Assembly (NCBI RefSeq): GCF_025460835.1
Contig: NZ_JAMXAY010000018.1
Location: forward strand, 18,883-82,882
Direction of reading: 5' to 3'
Length of the DNA: 64,000 nucleotides
Source of the DNA: Parapedobacter soli
Lineage (GTDB): Bacteria; Bacteroidota; Bacteroidia; Sphingobacteriales; Sphingobacteriaceae
Shown: piece by piece, positions 17,848 to 29,000 of the stretch
How positions within the stretch are numbered: the first letter of the stretch is position 1
Layout: each line of letters begins with the position of its first letter
Position numbers and translations under genes: made by a program
The notes under the pieces: model-generated
The model's input: only the letters and a program-made list of their open reading frames with translations
Told to the model about the DNA's origin: nothing
Database searches by the model: none

Positions 17848-20361
17848 TCACGGTTTCAACGTGACAATGACTTGGGCCATTCCTGTTCTGGAAGCAGCGC
17901 CAGCAATGAATTTGGCGCAGTCGGGCGGACCGATCCAAGTAGGGCTCCACCCCGACGTCGCCAGCACATAACCAAACTCATACTGCCCGTCAGCATTAAG
18001 CTGGCCGGTGGCGGCTGTCCACGAGGCACCCGTCCCCGTCACTCTCGGAATGACCTCCGGACTGAATTCGATAACTCTGGCCGAATAGCTTACGGCGTTT
18101 TCCACGGGATCGACGTAAAAAATCGTACCCGCCCCGCAACTGGTATAAACACCGTCATCCGTGGGGCCCCAGCTGATGACCGAAATGGGTACATAGATGA
18201 TTTTCTTCGTTTCGTCATTCACGATGAACACTTTGCCTTCGAGCCGCTCAAACAGCTGGTACTCACTATCCGGTTGGCCTTTGGGCTTTACATAGATGGT
18301 AGCACTGATGTATTCCGTACCCGATTTGGTTTCGTTGTCTACACATTCATACACAATCGAATTGGCTGTAGTGGAGAGGGTCTTCACGTGAGAAGTCCCA
18401 TCCCCGCTCAATGCCCCATATTTCCCCGCCGTGCTCCACGAAATGCGGTAATCATTTTCCGGGTCATTTTCTATCCGCACCATATTTCTGTTGATCGGCC
18501 GAATAAATAGCGTCACTTTGTTCTCACTCCCTTTTCGTCCGGAAACCGTGGCTTCTGGCCCAATCTGGTAAGCGCTTTTGTTCACCCGTACGTTTGCCGT
18601 ATCCCGGCCAATCAGCTTATCATCGATGTAAACGGCGACATACACCTGCTCCCAGTTTTCTCCATCGGTAAGTGCACTGGTCTGCATTCCCTGGAAAACG
18701 ATCTTTGAATCAGCGCTTCGGAATGTTTTCCCGGCATTGCCTTTACTGTCAGACAGGGTACTGTATTTGCCGGTTGTTGTCCATTCATACGAGCGGTCCT
18801 TCCCTTTATCCTTTTCGTCCAAGTCTTTGATTTCCGCACTGATTTCCTGTCGGCTGGAGGCGCCACTTGTGGATACAGCGGCCTCGCCCGGAGTAAGGGT
18901 CACCTTGCTGCGCCGGGCCAATACTTCCCATTCTTCCAGCCCCTTGGAATGGTACCAGTGATAGGATACGCGCGCCCAATCCGTACCCTGAAGAATGAGA
19001 TCTGTTACTAAAAACACCCGGGTAAGCTTCTTGGCCACGTCCTCGATTTTTCCTTGGGCATCGGGTAATGCTTTTTTGAGCAACATAACCAACAACGTCT
19101 GTCCCTGTGTCGCCACCATCGCATCCAACGTGGCTATAAAAGCACCTGAAAAATCGCCTTTTACCATATTCTCCATGACCTTAGGCGTATTCAGTACAAG
19201 GTCTCCGAAAAGTTCGACCATCCCGTCTTCCTGGAGGGAGCCTCCAGCTTTATAGAAGCCCCCTACCAGTGGAACAAAAAAATCATTGATAAAATGGTAG
19301 GCAAAAACTCCACAAAAGGCTGTAAGTTCCTTTTTAGTCAGCCCATTTTCTTCCATTTCTTCCGACAACGATATTTTCGTGCCAGCGCCTAGACCTATCA
19401 GGCGTACTTTGTAATACGCTTCGGTCTCGTCCTCGTCCAGGTCCAGCGATACGGGGTCGGATGTAATCATATTGGCTTCCAGTCCTTTTCCCTGGATGTT
19501 ATTGTAGACTGTACCGGTAAATGATGTGACTCCCGAAACAGGGTCTACCCAAAAATCAACATCCGGATCGGTGCTTGCTTCCAGCCGGGGCAGAATATCA
19601 CGGAAATGCTGTTCGCCTTCTTTTTTAGACTTCATTTTATAGGCAAATCCTACTACGGCACGTCGGTAATGGTTGGTCACCGAAAGCCCCAAATCCTCGG
19701 CATGGAGGCGCAGGCCGCTGCGTATATCGTTGGCATCTACCCGTATGCTTGAAGCCCTCGTGCTCATCGACAACGATGTAGGTACAGGGGCTGAAAGCCC
19801 CATAGCGGTCTCGTTGTTTGACATCCACTGTTTCAGTGCAGGGACAAACGAGCCGGAAGACAATCCTTTGGGGTTATTGCTCCAAGCTGCCGTAAATGCC
19901 GACACCCAGTCTGACACGGCCGGTATTTTGTCTATATTATTCACAAAGACTCCGTGTAGCGTATCCGGCTGAAACGCCGTACCTAACACATAATACAGCA
20001 GCACCTTCGCTGTGCTGGCCACCGAGATGGTTTGCGTACTATCTGTAATGAATCCGGCCATCACAGGATTGTCGTCCTTGTCAAAAAGATACGCTATACC
20101 AATCTGGCCATCTTTTTGTATTACTTTCGTTTTCCCATCTTTATCTACGGGCTGTATAACGCCTCCTGCAAATAATTCATGGCCATTCAGATCATAAGTA
20201 GACCCTGCGGGCAATATCACTTGAGCATCTTTCAATTTGACATCAACCGGAACGGAATTGCCGTCATCGTCGTCAGGCAGGTTTGTGGAGTCTTTCTTAC
20301 AGGAATTGGTCAGTGCCCCGATCAGGAGCATGAAGACTAGGGTAATTGCTTTGGTTTTCAT
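17848..20361 (-). CDS. Large lipoprotein with two Ig-like repeats, function unknown
   Basis: A protein of about 837 residues starting MKTKAITLVFMLLIG, with a lipoprotein signal ending LTNSC followed by KKDS; lack of Asp at +2 suggests outer-membrane sorting. The start is ATG at 20361; an in-frame TTG at 20382 is less likely. The middle is helical. In the C-terminal third two related segments each carry a TTGKYSTL / STAGKYGAL motif about 150 residues apart, suggesting paired Ig-like domains. It is in line with two other lipoprotein genes, 32 nt after the one upstream. I do not recognise the family. Confidence 0.75.
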   Translation of the reverse strand: MKTKAITLVFMLLIGALTNSCKKDSTNLPDDDDGNSVPVDVKLKDAQVILPAGSTYDLNGHELFAGGVIQPVDKDGKTKVIQKDGQIGIAYLFDKDDNPVMAGFITDSTQTISVASTAKVLLYYVLGTAFQPDTLHGVFVNNIDKIPAVSDWVSAFTAAWSNNPKGLSSGSFVPALKQWMSNNETAMGLSAPVPTSLSMSTRASSIRVDANDIRSGLRLHAEDLGLSVTNHYRRAVVGFAYKMKSKKEGEQHFRDILPRLEASTDPDVDFWVDPVSGVTSFTGTVYNNIQGKGLEANMITSDPVSLDLDEDETEAYYKVRLIGLGAGTKISLSEEMEENGLTKKELTAFCGVFAYHFINDFFVPLVGGFYKAGGSLQEDGMVELFGDLVLNTPKVMENMVKGDFSGAFIATLDAMVATQGQTLLVMLLKKALPDAQGKIEDVAKKLTRVFLVTDLILQGTDWARVSYHWYHSKGLEEWEVLARRSKVTLTPGEAAVSTSGASSRQEISAEIKDLDEKDKGKDRSYEWTTTGKYSTLSDSKGNAGKTFRSADSKIVFQGMQTSALTDGENWEQVYVAVYIDDKLIGRDTANVRVNKSAYQIGPEATVSGRKGSENKVTLFIRPINRNMVRIENDPENDYRISWSTAGKYGALSGDGTSHVKTLSTTANSIVYECVDNETKSGTEYISATIYVKPKGQPDSEYQLFERLEGKVFIVNDETKKIIYVPISVISWGPTDDGVYTSCGAGTIFYVDPVENAVSYSARVIEFSPEVIPRVTGTGASWTAATGQLNADGQYEFGYVLATSGWSPTWIGPPDCAKFIAGAASRTGMAQVIVTLKP

Positions 20362-20393
20362 TTTATCCAAGTTGAATTTCAAACTTCATCCTA

Positions 20394-21176
20394 CTACTGG
20401 ATATTCGGATTAAAAGGCGCCCTGTCGCGGTCATCCGGCACACCGTCATTATCCGAATCCTGGACGCTCTCGCGATCGATGAAGAGGAGCTGGTAGCCTA
20501 TGGGAAGGAATGTTTCCAGCACCATCGCATCGTATTCAGCTGTTGGAGCCATAGTCATCTGTATACCCACGAATGAACTTCCCAAATCGGGCGAGGCATT
20601 GACGTTGGCCACAACCAACGCCGTGAAGTCACCTGCACGGACCAGCCGGGTAGCCACGGTCGACTGCATTCCCGGGGCCAGTTGCTGGGCGCTCCCGTTG
20701 CTACATACAATTGTAAATTGCGGATTGCCTAGGTTAGCAAGCATCTGGTTTACTTCGCTTTGCACCACCTGCTCGGCATTCGTCAAGCCGAAGAAAGTCG
20801 TCGTGACATAGCGCCACAGCACATTATTATCGTTGCGGAGCACGTTTACACCGATGGTACTGCTCCCGCTGAGCTCAAACGCTTGGTACCCTTGCGGCAT
20901 CTGGAAGCCCAGTGCCGGGTATCCGCTGTGGATAAAATATCCTCCTGGATTCTTAATGGTCGGCAGACCTCCGGGGATGTCGCCCCGTAGCACACCGTTG
21001 TTCAAGTCCCAATACAAGGCCTGCACACCGCGTACATTGGGACATAGTTGTGATGTCATATTGGCCAACTGCGCCTCCGGTGAGGGGTTATCCCGCTTAC
21101 TGCACGAAAGCAGTAAACAAACGGCAACGATGCAGATCATCCGTTGCCATGTTGTATGTCTTTGTAGCTGTTTCAT
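20394..21176 (-). CDS. Lipoprotein with thrombospondin type 3-like calcium-binding tail
   Basis: A 260-residue lipoprotein: the signal VAVCLLLSC is followed by SKRDNPS. The start is ATG at 21176; a TTG two codons upstream is possible. The C-terminus has DSDNDGVPDDRDRAPFNPN, a Ca2+-binding type 3 repeat of the kind found in Bacteroidota surface proteins. The rest matches no family I recognise. It lies 32 nt upstream of the 837-residue lipoprotein, probably in one transcript, and is separated from the gene before it by a strong terminator at 21294-21327. Confidence 0.75.
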   Translation of the reverse strand: MKQLQRHTTWQRMICIVAVCLLLSCSKRDNPSPEAQLANMTSQLCPNVRGVQALYWDLNNGVLRGDIPGGLPTIKNPGGYFIHSGYPALGFQMPQGYQAFELSGSSTIGVNVLRNDNNVLWRYVTTTFFGLTNAEQVVQSEVNQMLANLGNPQFTIVCSNGSAQQLAPGMQSTVATRLVRAGDFTALVVANVNASPDLGSSFVGIQMTMAPTAEYDAMVLETFLPIGYQLLFIDRESVQDSDNDGVPDDRDRAPFNPNIQ

Positions 21177-21293
21177 CGTCAAGTTATTACTTACCTATAC
21201 CGATTAACTTCCGGCATTTAATCAAATGGATACGCTATGAGTTTATCAACGGAATAAAGGCAAGGTGAACAGCTGAATTCATTTTTTTACGCC

Positions 21294-21327
21294 AAAAAAA
21301 AGCCGCTTTCTAAGGTTAGAAAGCAGC
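21294..21327 (-). terminator. Intrinsic terminator after the lipoprotein gene at 21368-22894
   Basis: On the minus strand GCTGCTTTCTAA and TTAGAAAGCGGC form a 12-bp stem with one mismatch and a very short loop, followed by eight T residues. It lies 41 nt after the stop and so separates this gene from the next two lipoprotein genes. Confidence 0.9.
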
Positions 21328-21367
21328 TCTTTCTGCAACTTTAATTCAGCGCGCGGACCTGACCCGG

Positions 21368-22894
21368 TCAGAATTCGTGGTCCCGCGACTCTCCCCACTC
21401 GGTATCCAGCGCAATGGAAAACCCGTTGATGGCACCCGTATCTCCAAGTAGCCGGCCGCGGAGCCGTAGCCGCACGTTGTTCCGTATCGATTGGGATATC
21501 GTTACCGTATTAAGCGCCACGCCACCTTCGCCATAGGCCGTCAATTCATAGGTTATGGCCTCATCCTCAACGAGCAATCCAAAAAACTGGTGCAATGCAA
21601 TCCGATAGTCGTCGGCACCATCGAAACCGCTGAATTCGATCGTGTGGATATCCGACATGTGTTCCTCGGCTGGCTCGCCAAAAGGCGTATAGAGGAAATT
21701 ACCGTGTTGCTTCGTTACCTCAATCTTTTTAACCCGCAACAAATCGGCGGCTAAGTCGGTAAAATCGAATTCGACAAGGCTATAACAACGCCTCAGTACT
21801 GCCTCCATCTCCGCATCGCGACCATCTACCACCAAATTATCCAATAACACGGCGTAGGTGACTGCCCGGTAGTCATTAAAATGCTGCCCGAAATAAAACT
21901 CATTCGCATTGGTGACATTATCGGGTAAAAGCATACCCTTATCAGATCGGTACGCCACAAATAGCACATCGTAACTGCCGTCTGCCAGCTTGATATCAAG
22001 CGCACCGCCCTCACCTAATGCCGTCATGGATAGCTGCTGCTGTTGTACCACGGCACCATCTCCGGCCGAAAAAACATAGTAATGCAACGTGGTGGGCACC
22101 GTGGGGTCGCCTGTTTCCACCTCGGCATTGTAAACACCGGACAAGCGGATGTTGTCCAACCGAACAGTGCCTTGTGTTTCATTGTAGTCACTGATAGTAT
22201 CGCGATCACCGGCAAGGAAATCAAATTTTAAGTTCAACACAGTTGTTAGCCCGTCCCATATCGAGGAGAAATCAAACTGATAGGGATTTCTCTTTTGTTC
22301 CTCCATATTAGCAAATTGCCGGTTTTCAACGAAGGGCACATACGTCTCACCACCATCAAACGAATAAGAAAGTGAAAAAGCCTTTGGCCCCGTGTCAGAA
22401 CTACTGATATCGAATGCGAATTCGGAAAGCGATTCTACACCCTGCAACGGCAGTTTCAATGTAACATTTCGTCCTCCACGAAGGCTAAATGCCTTACCCC
22501 CGGGATACGGTTCGACCGCAAAAGTCGAATTCGGATATGTGGGCGACGCAGCTACAGCCTCAAACGTAATCTCCGCCCCTTCCTCATCCACAGCGATATC
22601 AGGCTCCAAATCTTCAGCGTTGAACGACCAGAAGTAGAGGTACTGCGGTTCCAAACCGGGCTCGATGTTCTTCAATGCCTGCATACCGCCCAACCCATCG
22701 AAAGCCTGCAGAGCCGCCGACTTCATCCCATCCAAGGGGGTTACTTCGGCTTCGAAACCGGCCAACTTGAACGTGACATTCCGCAATTCATTCGTGGGTA
22801 ACTCCGGGATGTGCCGCTTACAACCGGCAAACAAACAGACACACCATAAAATGGTGCATAATAAATAATCGGAAACGTGCTTTAAAGATCTCAT
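21368..22894 (-). CDS. Lipoprotein of about 508 residues, function unknown
   Basis: The signal peptide and lipobox LFAGC fit a start at ATG 22894 (MRSLKHVSDYLLC); the reading frame stays open up to 23005 but that extension would bury the signal. The body has beta-rich segments, including one (about residues 110-200) with YLYFWSFNAEDLEPDI and AFDISSSDTGPKAFSLSYSF that resembles a carbohydrate-binding or jelly-roll fold. This fold is a guess. A terminator follows at 21294-21327. The gene belongs to the envelope block between the two CHAT cassettes. Confidence 0.75.
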   Translation of the reverse strand: MRSLKHVSDYLLCTILWCVCLFAGCKRHIPELPTNELRNVTFKLAGFEAEVTPLDGMKSAALQAFDGLGGMQALKNIEPGLEPQYLYFWSFNAEDLEPDIAVDEEGAEITFEAVAASPTYPNSTFAVEPYPGGKAFSLRGGRNVTLKLPLQGVESLSEFAFDISSSDTGPKAFSLSYSFDGGETYVPFVENRQFANMEEQKRNPYQFDFSSIWDGLTTVLNLKFDFLAGDRDTISDYNETQGTVRLDNIRLSGVYNAEVETGDPTVPTTLHYYVFSAGDGAVVQQQQLSMTALGEGGALDIKLADGSYDVLFVAYRSDKGMLLPDNVTNANEFYFGQHFNDYRAVTYAVLLDNLVVDGRDAEMEAVLRRCYSLVEFDFTDLAADLLRVKKIEVTKQHGNFLYTPFGEPAEEHMSDIHTIEFSGFDGADDYRIALHQFFGLLVEDEAITYELTAYGEGGVALNTVTISQSIRNNVRLRLRGRLLGDTGAINGFSIALDTEWGESRDHEF

Positions 22895-23206
22895 TGGTAT
22901 ATGTAAATTGGTTAATAAGCATCCGTTGTGGCAGCATCCTCGCGATTGCGAATATGGGCTGCGACTTAATGCATGAGTCCAAGCATCATCCCGAAAATAA
23001 CACAACGGATGGGAACAACCAATAAAACACCTGAATACAAAGCAAACGTTACAATGTGGTAAAAAAGAATAACCGTTAAGATAACTTTTAGTACGTTGAG
23101 CCTTCTATCATCATAAATATATTGAATTTAAATTAAAACAATGCCCACACCAAACCGACGTGGGCACTATACCATTTAAACGTTACGAAACCAGTCGCAA
23201 CCGAAA
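22895..23206 (-). other. 312-nt gap between lipoprotein and metalloprotease genes
   Basis: The gap holds the metalloprotease terminator (23131-23166) and AT-rich DNA that probably carries the promoter of the lipoprotein gene. A TAACGTTTG-like stretch is present on the minus strand, but its spacing does not match the TAnnTTTG box. The open frame continuing from the lipoprotein up to 23005 lacks coding character. Confidence 0.5.
23131..23166 (-). terminator. Probable intrinsic terminator of the metalloprotease gene
   Basis: On the minus strand TGCCCAC pairs with GTGGGCA (7 bp, 11-nt loop), followed by a T-rich tract (TTGTTTTAATTT). It begins about 40 nt after the stop codon. Confidence 0.7.
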
Positions 23207-25903
23207 TCAGCTTTTATCTACGGACAGCGCCTTGTCTATTATGAACAGTAAACTCTGCCGGTGCGCGGCAGTCTGTGCATCCGTGCCTGAGGCACCTGCC
23301 AATTTCCCCTTAAGATCAGTTAGGGCCGCTAACGCGCCGGCTTTGCTCGCATAGTCGTAGCCCGTCTTGGCTTCCAGGATACCAACCAACGCCTTCACAT
23401 AATCCGTTTGCAGGTTCTGCCGAATCAGGTTGACAGCCCCGCCAAGGTCAGCATCAAAGATATTCGCGGTCAGGTCTTGCATTACATCGGTTACTGAATA
23501 ACCATTTCCATACAGGCTGCTGTTGCTGATGCGCGTCAGGGTAGTCGGATGAAGGATATGCGAGAGCGTACTCACCTGCAGCGACCTAAACGTATTCTGT
23601 GGCTTGTAATCTTCCGTGCCACTGAAAAAGTTGAAGCCCCGGCGCTGGCGTTGCAAATAGGGGAACAGTTCATAATCCGTTGCGAACGCATCGGGCGCAT
23701 ACACATATTTACCCAGCAGTTCCATGGCCTTTTTCTGAACGTCTACCGGCACCGGTGTATAAGGTTTGGCGTCCGTTCGCTGCCCCACAAAACTACGGTC
23801 CACATACACGCCACCGATATACCGGCTGATGGCTGCTGCCATGCTTGCACGCTGGCTATTCAGTTGGCCATAGCGCTGCAACAGCTCTTGGTATCCTTGG
23901 TTGGGGCGGCTGAACCGATCTTTCAGCTTTGGCATCATATCGTTTACTAATAGGAAACGCTCCTCCCCATAGGCCATCATATCGCTGGAGTGGTCATTTA
24001 TCATCACCCGCGGGTCGATGGCCTTGCCCGGGCTCCGCATATCGTCGGCATCATTGCCAAAGGCCAGCTTGGGGTCGGTGCTCCGGCTTAAAATTTTATC
24101 TAGCCCTTTTGCTTCGTCCGCCTCCGAAAATGGCGTATAACCATATTCAATGGCCCAAATATCATAAGGCCCCGCTTTTGTGGTATAATAATCGCCCTGC
24201 TTACTACGGTCGCGGCTCACGTTAATGGCCGGATAGTCCATCACCGACCCCTGCAGACCGATTTTGCGTGTCAGTTTAGTATCGTGCAGTTGCTCAGGGC
24301 TAAGCATCTGGCTTGCCCGCATGTTGTGGTTCAAGCCGAGGGTATGCCCCATTTCATGCATAATCAAATAATAGAGGAATTGTTTATGCATTTCCTTTAC
24401 CGTTTCCGATTTAGCAGCATCGCCTGCTTCGGCATCTAATGTTTCCACAACAGCAACTCCGGTCTGGAACTGCATACTGAGCTCGTTAGCGAGGTTGCAT
24501 AATGCCATACGGTTCACTTGGGAGTGGTGCACATACTCTGTCTGTGCTACCGCTTGCTCCGGATTTTCCCACGGTAACGATGCCAATGCGGCATTACCGC
24601 CATTAAACAAATCGTCCATCACCGGTGTGCCCGCCCCCGATTTCCATTCTACCGTGATGTCGGCTCCTAGGATCTGCCCGGTCAGCGGGTTGAAAAAACT
24701 TGGGCCGATAGCGCCGTAGGTCGGAGTCGCTGAAGATTTCCAGCGGATCACATTATAAGTTATATCCGCCGGGTCCCAATCTGCATCATCGGGCATCTGT
24801 TTCATCACGATAGCATTCTTGAACCCAGCAGCTTCGAATGCTTCGTTCCACTTTTCCCCGGCCTCCTTGATTATCGGCCGGTACTCCAGCGGTGTGGTAT
24901 TCTCTATCCAGAATACGATTGGCTCCACCGGCTCGCTGACCCTTGCATTCGGGTTTTTCTTTTCAAGGTGCCAACGGCTGATAAAATCTCGGTATGGCGT
25001 GGGCGATATCGATGTCAGGTCATCCACCTCTGCCCCGAAGTAGCCCACACGGGGGTCGTCGCGCCTGGGGCGGTAGTTGTTTTGGGGTACTTCCAGAAAT
25101 GAATGTTGCATTCTCACCGTCACATAGCGCGCATCGGTGATATCTTTGCCGCCACCATTCATAGGGGCGGGGTTGTCATAAGTCAACCGCACCACAATAT
25201 CCGTATTTTTCGGGAATGACCGCACCGTGTCGTAACTTGACTTCGCCGCATTCAAATTCCCCAGGTTGAAGACCGCTGTAGGCGGGATACCTGGAGGCAT
25301 CACCGGTTTCACAGCGTCGAGCTTATTACTGATAAATAAACCATCAATCGGGATGAGGTAACCTGCACTATCGGAAGCAGCAATTTTCTCCGAATGGAAT
25401 ATTGTTTCTGCCACATCCGCATTGGCTGCCTTGCTCACCGGGTTATCCGGGTCATAATAAAATGATGTGTTTTTTCGTAAGAACTCAATTTTATCCTGGT
25501 TCTTCCGAATGCTGAACAACCACGTATCGCGGATCATATTCTCGTTGAGATACAGCGACGTTGGCCCCCCCATAGAAAAGCTCTGATAGATAAAATCCTT
25601 GTCCAACTGCTCTTTCGGGAGGTATAGTTGCAAACTGGCCGTAGTGGTATCCCGATATAGCGTAAAAAGCCCGTCGATTTTCTTGCTCGACTTCACCTTT
25701 TCATCGATACTCGGCTTTTCGTCTTTCTTCTTCTTTGCCGAGTCCGCTACAGCTTTGGCCGTGCTGTCTGGCGGGGTTACCTTAGTGGTATCCGGTTGGT
25801 TCTTCGGAAGGGTGTCCTGTAGCAGGTACAGTGCCCCATGGCCTGAAACGGGCGTACCTAGAAATAGGCCGCCTATTACAGTTGCTAGCAATACATACTT
25901 CAT
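23207..25903 (-). CDS. Secreted zinc-dependent metalloprotease (DUF5117/DUF5118 type)
   Basis: An 898-residue exported protein: signal peptide, a charged Lys/Asp/Pro linker (about 30-75), N-terminal domains as in the Bacteroidota DUF5118-DUF5117 metalloprotease family, then the zinc site. The metzincin-like motif HEMGHTLGLNH spans residues 516-526, giving ligands His516, His520, His526 and catalytic Glu517. A Met-turn candidate (SVMDYPA) follows about 30 residues later. Length fits the family. It lies in the envelope block 165 nt after the second CHAT gene. Substrate is unknown. Confidence 0.9.
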   Translation of the reverse strand: MKYVLLATVIGGLFLGTPVSGHGALYLLQDTLPKNQPDTTKVTPPDSTAKAVADSAKKKKDEKPSIDEKVKSSKKIDGLFTLYRDTTTASLQLYLPKEQLDKDFIYQSFSMGGPTSLYLNENMIRDTWLFSIRKNQDKIEFLRKNTSFYYDPDNPVSKAANADVAETIFHSEKIAASDSAGYLIPIDGLFISNKLDAVKPVMPPGIPPTAVFNLGNLNAAKSSYDTVRSFPKNTDIVVRLTYDNPAPMNGGGKDITDARYVTVRMQHSFLEVPQNNYRPRRDDPRVGYFGAEVDDLTSISPTPYRDFISRWHLEKKNPNARVSEPVEPIVFWIENTTPLEYRPIIKEAGEKWNEAFEAAGFKNAIVMKQMPDDADWDPADITYNVIRWKSSATPTYGAIGPSFFNPLTGQILGADITVEWKSGAGTPVMDDLFNGGNAALASLPWENPEQAVAQTEYVHHSQVNRMALCNLANELSMQFQTGVAVVETLDAEAGDAAKSETVKEMHKQFLYYLIMHEMGHTLGLNHNMRASQMLSPEQLHDTKLTRKIGLQGSVMDYPAINVSRDRSKQGDYYTTKAGPYDIWAIEYGYTPFSEADEAKGLDKILSRSTDPKLAFGNDADDMRSPGKAIDPRVMINDHSSDMMAYGEERFLLVNDMMPKLKDRFSRPNQGYQELLQRYGQLNSQRASMAAAISRYIGGVYVDRSFVGQRTDAKPYTPVPVDVQKKAMELLGKYVYAPDAFATDYELFPYLQRQRRGFNFFSGTEDYKPQNTFRSLQVSTLSHILHPTTLTRISNSSLYGNGYSVTDVMQDLTANIFDADLGGAVNLIRQNLQTDYVKALVGILEAKTGYDYASKAGALAALTDLKGKLAGASGTDAQTAAHRQSLLFIIDKALSVDKS

Positions 25904-26067
25904 ACGATTTGGTTAAAATTATACATTCATGTGTGGCACATCGTAGGCCAAGTGAGTCGTTCCGTACGACTCTTCCCATAAGACGCCTCTGCACCAAATT
26001 AGTTGCTCACGAACATCGCAAATTATCACCGTATCACCCGCAACTTTTACGTTACATATCAATTGCC

Positions 26068-29000
26068 TTAGTTAGACTGGCCTCCTTTTTTCGGCTTCCG
26101 GCTCACCACTATAACACCTACAACCAACGAAATGAGCAAAACGCCAAGCATAATATGTCGGAATGGGGTAACCGGTTGTAATTCCACCGGACTCAAATCG
26201 CCCATAATAGCCAAACCGGCCCAATATTGCGGTGCCAACAAGCGGCCTTCTGCCTGCTGGAGATAAACCAGTTTTGCACGCTGCAATGCCAAATCTTTAG
26301 GTAGCCCCATCTGTAGATGCATATAAAACGATTCGGTAATCACCATGCTCGATTGTTCGTCGATTTTCCACAGCCCGGCTAAAATGCTTTCACTACCTGC
26401 GTAGTTGAACGCGTGCGCCATCGATATCATGCCTTCTCCATTAAGATAACCGGATTTACCGGTTTCACAAGCAGTCAACACAGCCACATTGGCGATAAGG
26501 TTACAATTATAGATATCATACAGATACACCGAGTTCTCCGTGCCTGCAGCACCGTCGTTAGTAAAAATCAACCGGGAATATTCGGGATGGTCGTTATTGG
26601 CCTCGGCATGTGTACCGATATGGATAATACGATGATAGGCTGCATTAGAGCGGAACGCTTCAGCAGTCGACCGTTCCTCCACGAATAGCCTACCTCCCCA
26701 TTCCCGCTGCATTTTATGTGCAAGTTTCACCGTAAATGGTAGTGGAAGGAGCTTTGTATATCCTCTGTCCATGGATAACGAATCCCGCCTGGCCGATGAC
26801 AAGTACGCCGCTTTATTCCGGTCCGAAAATACCGGCGCAAATGCTACAAAATTATCCTTCATAACCGTACTGGGATTACCCGGCTTCAACGCCAACAAAC
26901 TATAATGATACGATATGGCATATTTATTCAACAGGCATACTGCTGCCAATTCCCACAGGCTCGCAACGGGCACAGGTGCTAACATGTCGAAACTTACGTG
27001 ATGCAGTATGCCATCGGGCACCACGATGACGCGACTACCTGTTAATGATGGCTCCAACGGCTGCCAAAGTATTTTATATAGTTGATGGGCCGCTTCCAAC
27101 AATGGCCGTTCTCCTTGCCCGAAATCACGTAATAGTTTCACATAACGTTCCAAGCTGTCGTTAGCAAGTGGTGTAAAGGCCCATCCTGAGGCCGAAGAAA
27201 CAAACGCAAAAAGACTTCCGCTAGATAGCACATACCTGATTACCGTCACATTTTCGGGCAGGGACCAGCCTATCCCAGCCAGCGCAATGCCTTCCTCAGC
27301 ATAGCGCATCTGATAATATGCCGGGAACCGTTGTTGCAGTTTATTCAAGAAAGTATTCCAGTTATCAACCGCGTGCCGGTAAGCACCGACTGCATTGTCG
27401 TCATTAGGGTTCTGTTGAAGGCTGATATGGATATTCTCCCGCAGCCGCTCCTCTTCTTCTAGCACCGAGTCCGGCACATGAGCAAACTTCAGGGCCTGCT
27501 GATAGTCCATCCTCGACCGCATCCGCGAATAAATCGCCCCCTCGTGGATATTCAACCCCTTTCTAAGCTGGGTGCTGTCATTCGTTTTCAGGTAAAGCTC
27601 AAAATGAAGCTTTTTGATGAAATCGGTCAACGTTTGATGGCTTGCGATATGAGCCATAATGTCTTTCTGGTCGGTCAGTATCCGTTTCTTCCGATCGATG
27701 ATTTCCGTTGCTTGCGCCAACTCCGCCAGCAATGACTGTAGTTCCGCGATACTCTTGGTTGGCGACAGTTCATAGGATGCCTTTGCGCGGATGAGCAAGG
27801 GCGACACTTTCTCCCCTTCGGTTTTGATAGAATCCTCCAGCGTAACGCTCTGACCTACAAACTTATTGATTTCGGCCAACGCACGTTGTGCATAGCCGTA
27901 CGCTTGCCGGAAATCATGGCATTGGAACGCCAACTCACCGAGATGTTGAAGTTGGTAAAACGAGAGGAGTGAACGCTCGTTACCGGCGTCTCCCACGTAG
28001 CGCAGTGTCTTCACCGCAAGCGCTGTCGCCGTATCACATCGGCCCAGCTTCGCTTGGAAAGACGCGTACTTACGCAAAAACTCAAGATAAATATTGTCAT
28101 ACGTATCGGCGAATGCCAGCGCATACAGGCTGTCTGCCTTTTTATAGTACCTCTCTGCCGACTCATCCGAATGCTGTCTCTCTCCGATCAGTGCTAGCGC
28201 ATAACATGCATCGGCATCCCAAAACAGGTAGTCCGCGCCGGCTCCTTTGATGGCCTCTCTTCCTTCAATAAGATATTCGCTCGCTTTCTTATAATCCGAT
28301 GTTGCATAATACAGTTGCCCCAGGAGGATCTGTGAAATAAAGATCGCCGGGTCGTCTGCCTGCAGACGCTGCTTTTTCTGTTCAAACGAATACAATAGGA
28401 GCTGTTCGGTTTTTGCATAATTCCCCAGTTCCTTATATGCGCCACCAAGATTGTCGATTGCCTCAAACTGGAGCGATAGGGCTTGCTTCTTCTCATCCGC
28501 ATAACCTGGCATCGACAAAAACTCCCGTAATAAGGCGATGCATTTCTCCATCGATTGGATGGATTGGCTGGTCCGGCCCTGAAGGCTGTAAACGCCGGCT
28601 AGGTTATTCAAAAGGAGCGCCTGCCTGAAGTGCGTATTCAGCGGCGAATCATCAATCTGCTTCACCGCTTCGATAGACTTGTCAAAAAAATATTCCGCGC
28701 TGTCTAATTTAGCCGAATACCATGATAGTACGCCAAGCGACATATACGTCTGGTAAAGTTGCTTTTGGTCCGGGTCAGGCTGCTGCGACACCAGGTCCGT
28801 AGCAATAAGGTAGTGTTTACGGGCAAGATCCAGGTTGGCCATCCGCCGTGCGTATTCGCCAAGATTACGTTGCATCAGCGCTAGCCGCTCGATTGGCGTA
28901 TCTGTCGCCCGCTGGGCGAACGACAATGCTTCAAGATGTGCATCATACGCCCGTTTGTTATCGCCCATCAACCCGTAGAATTCTCCCAAATCGGCATAGG

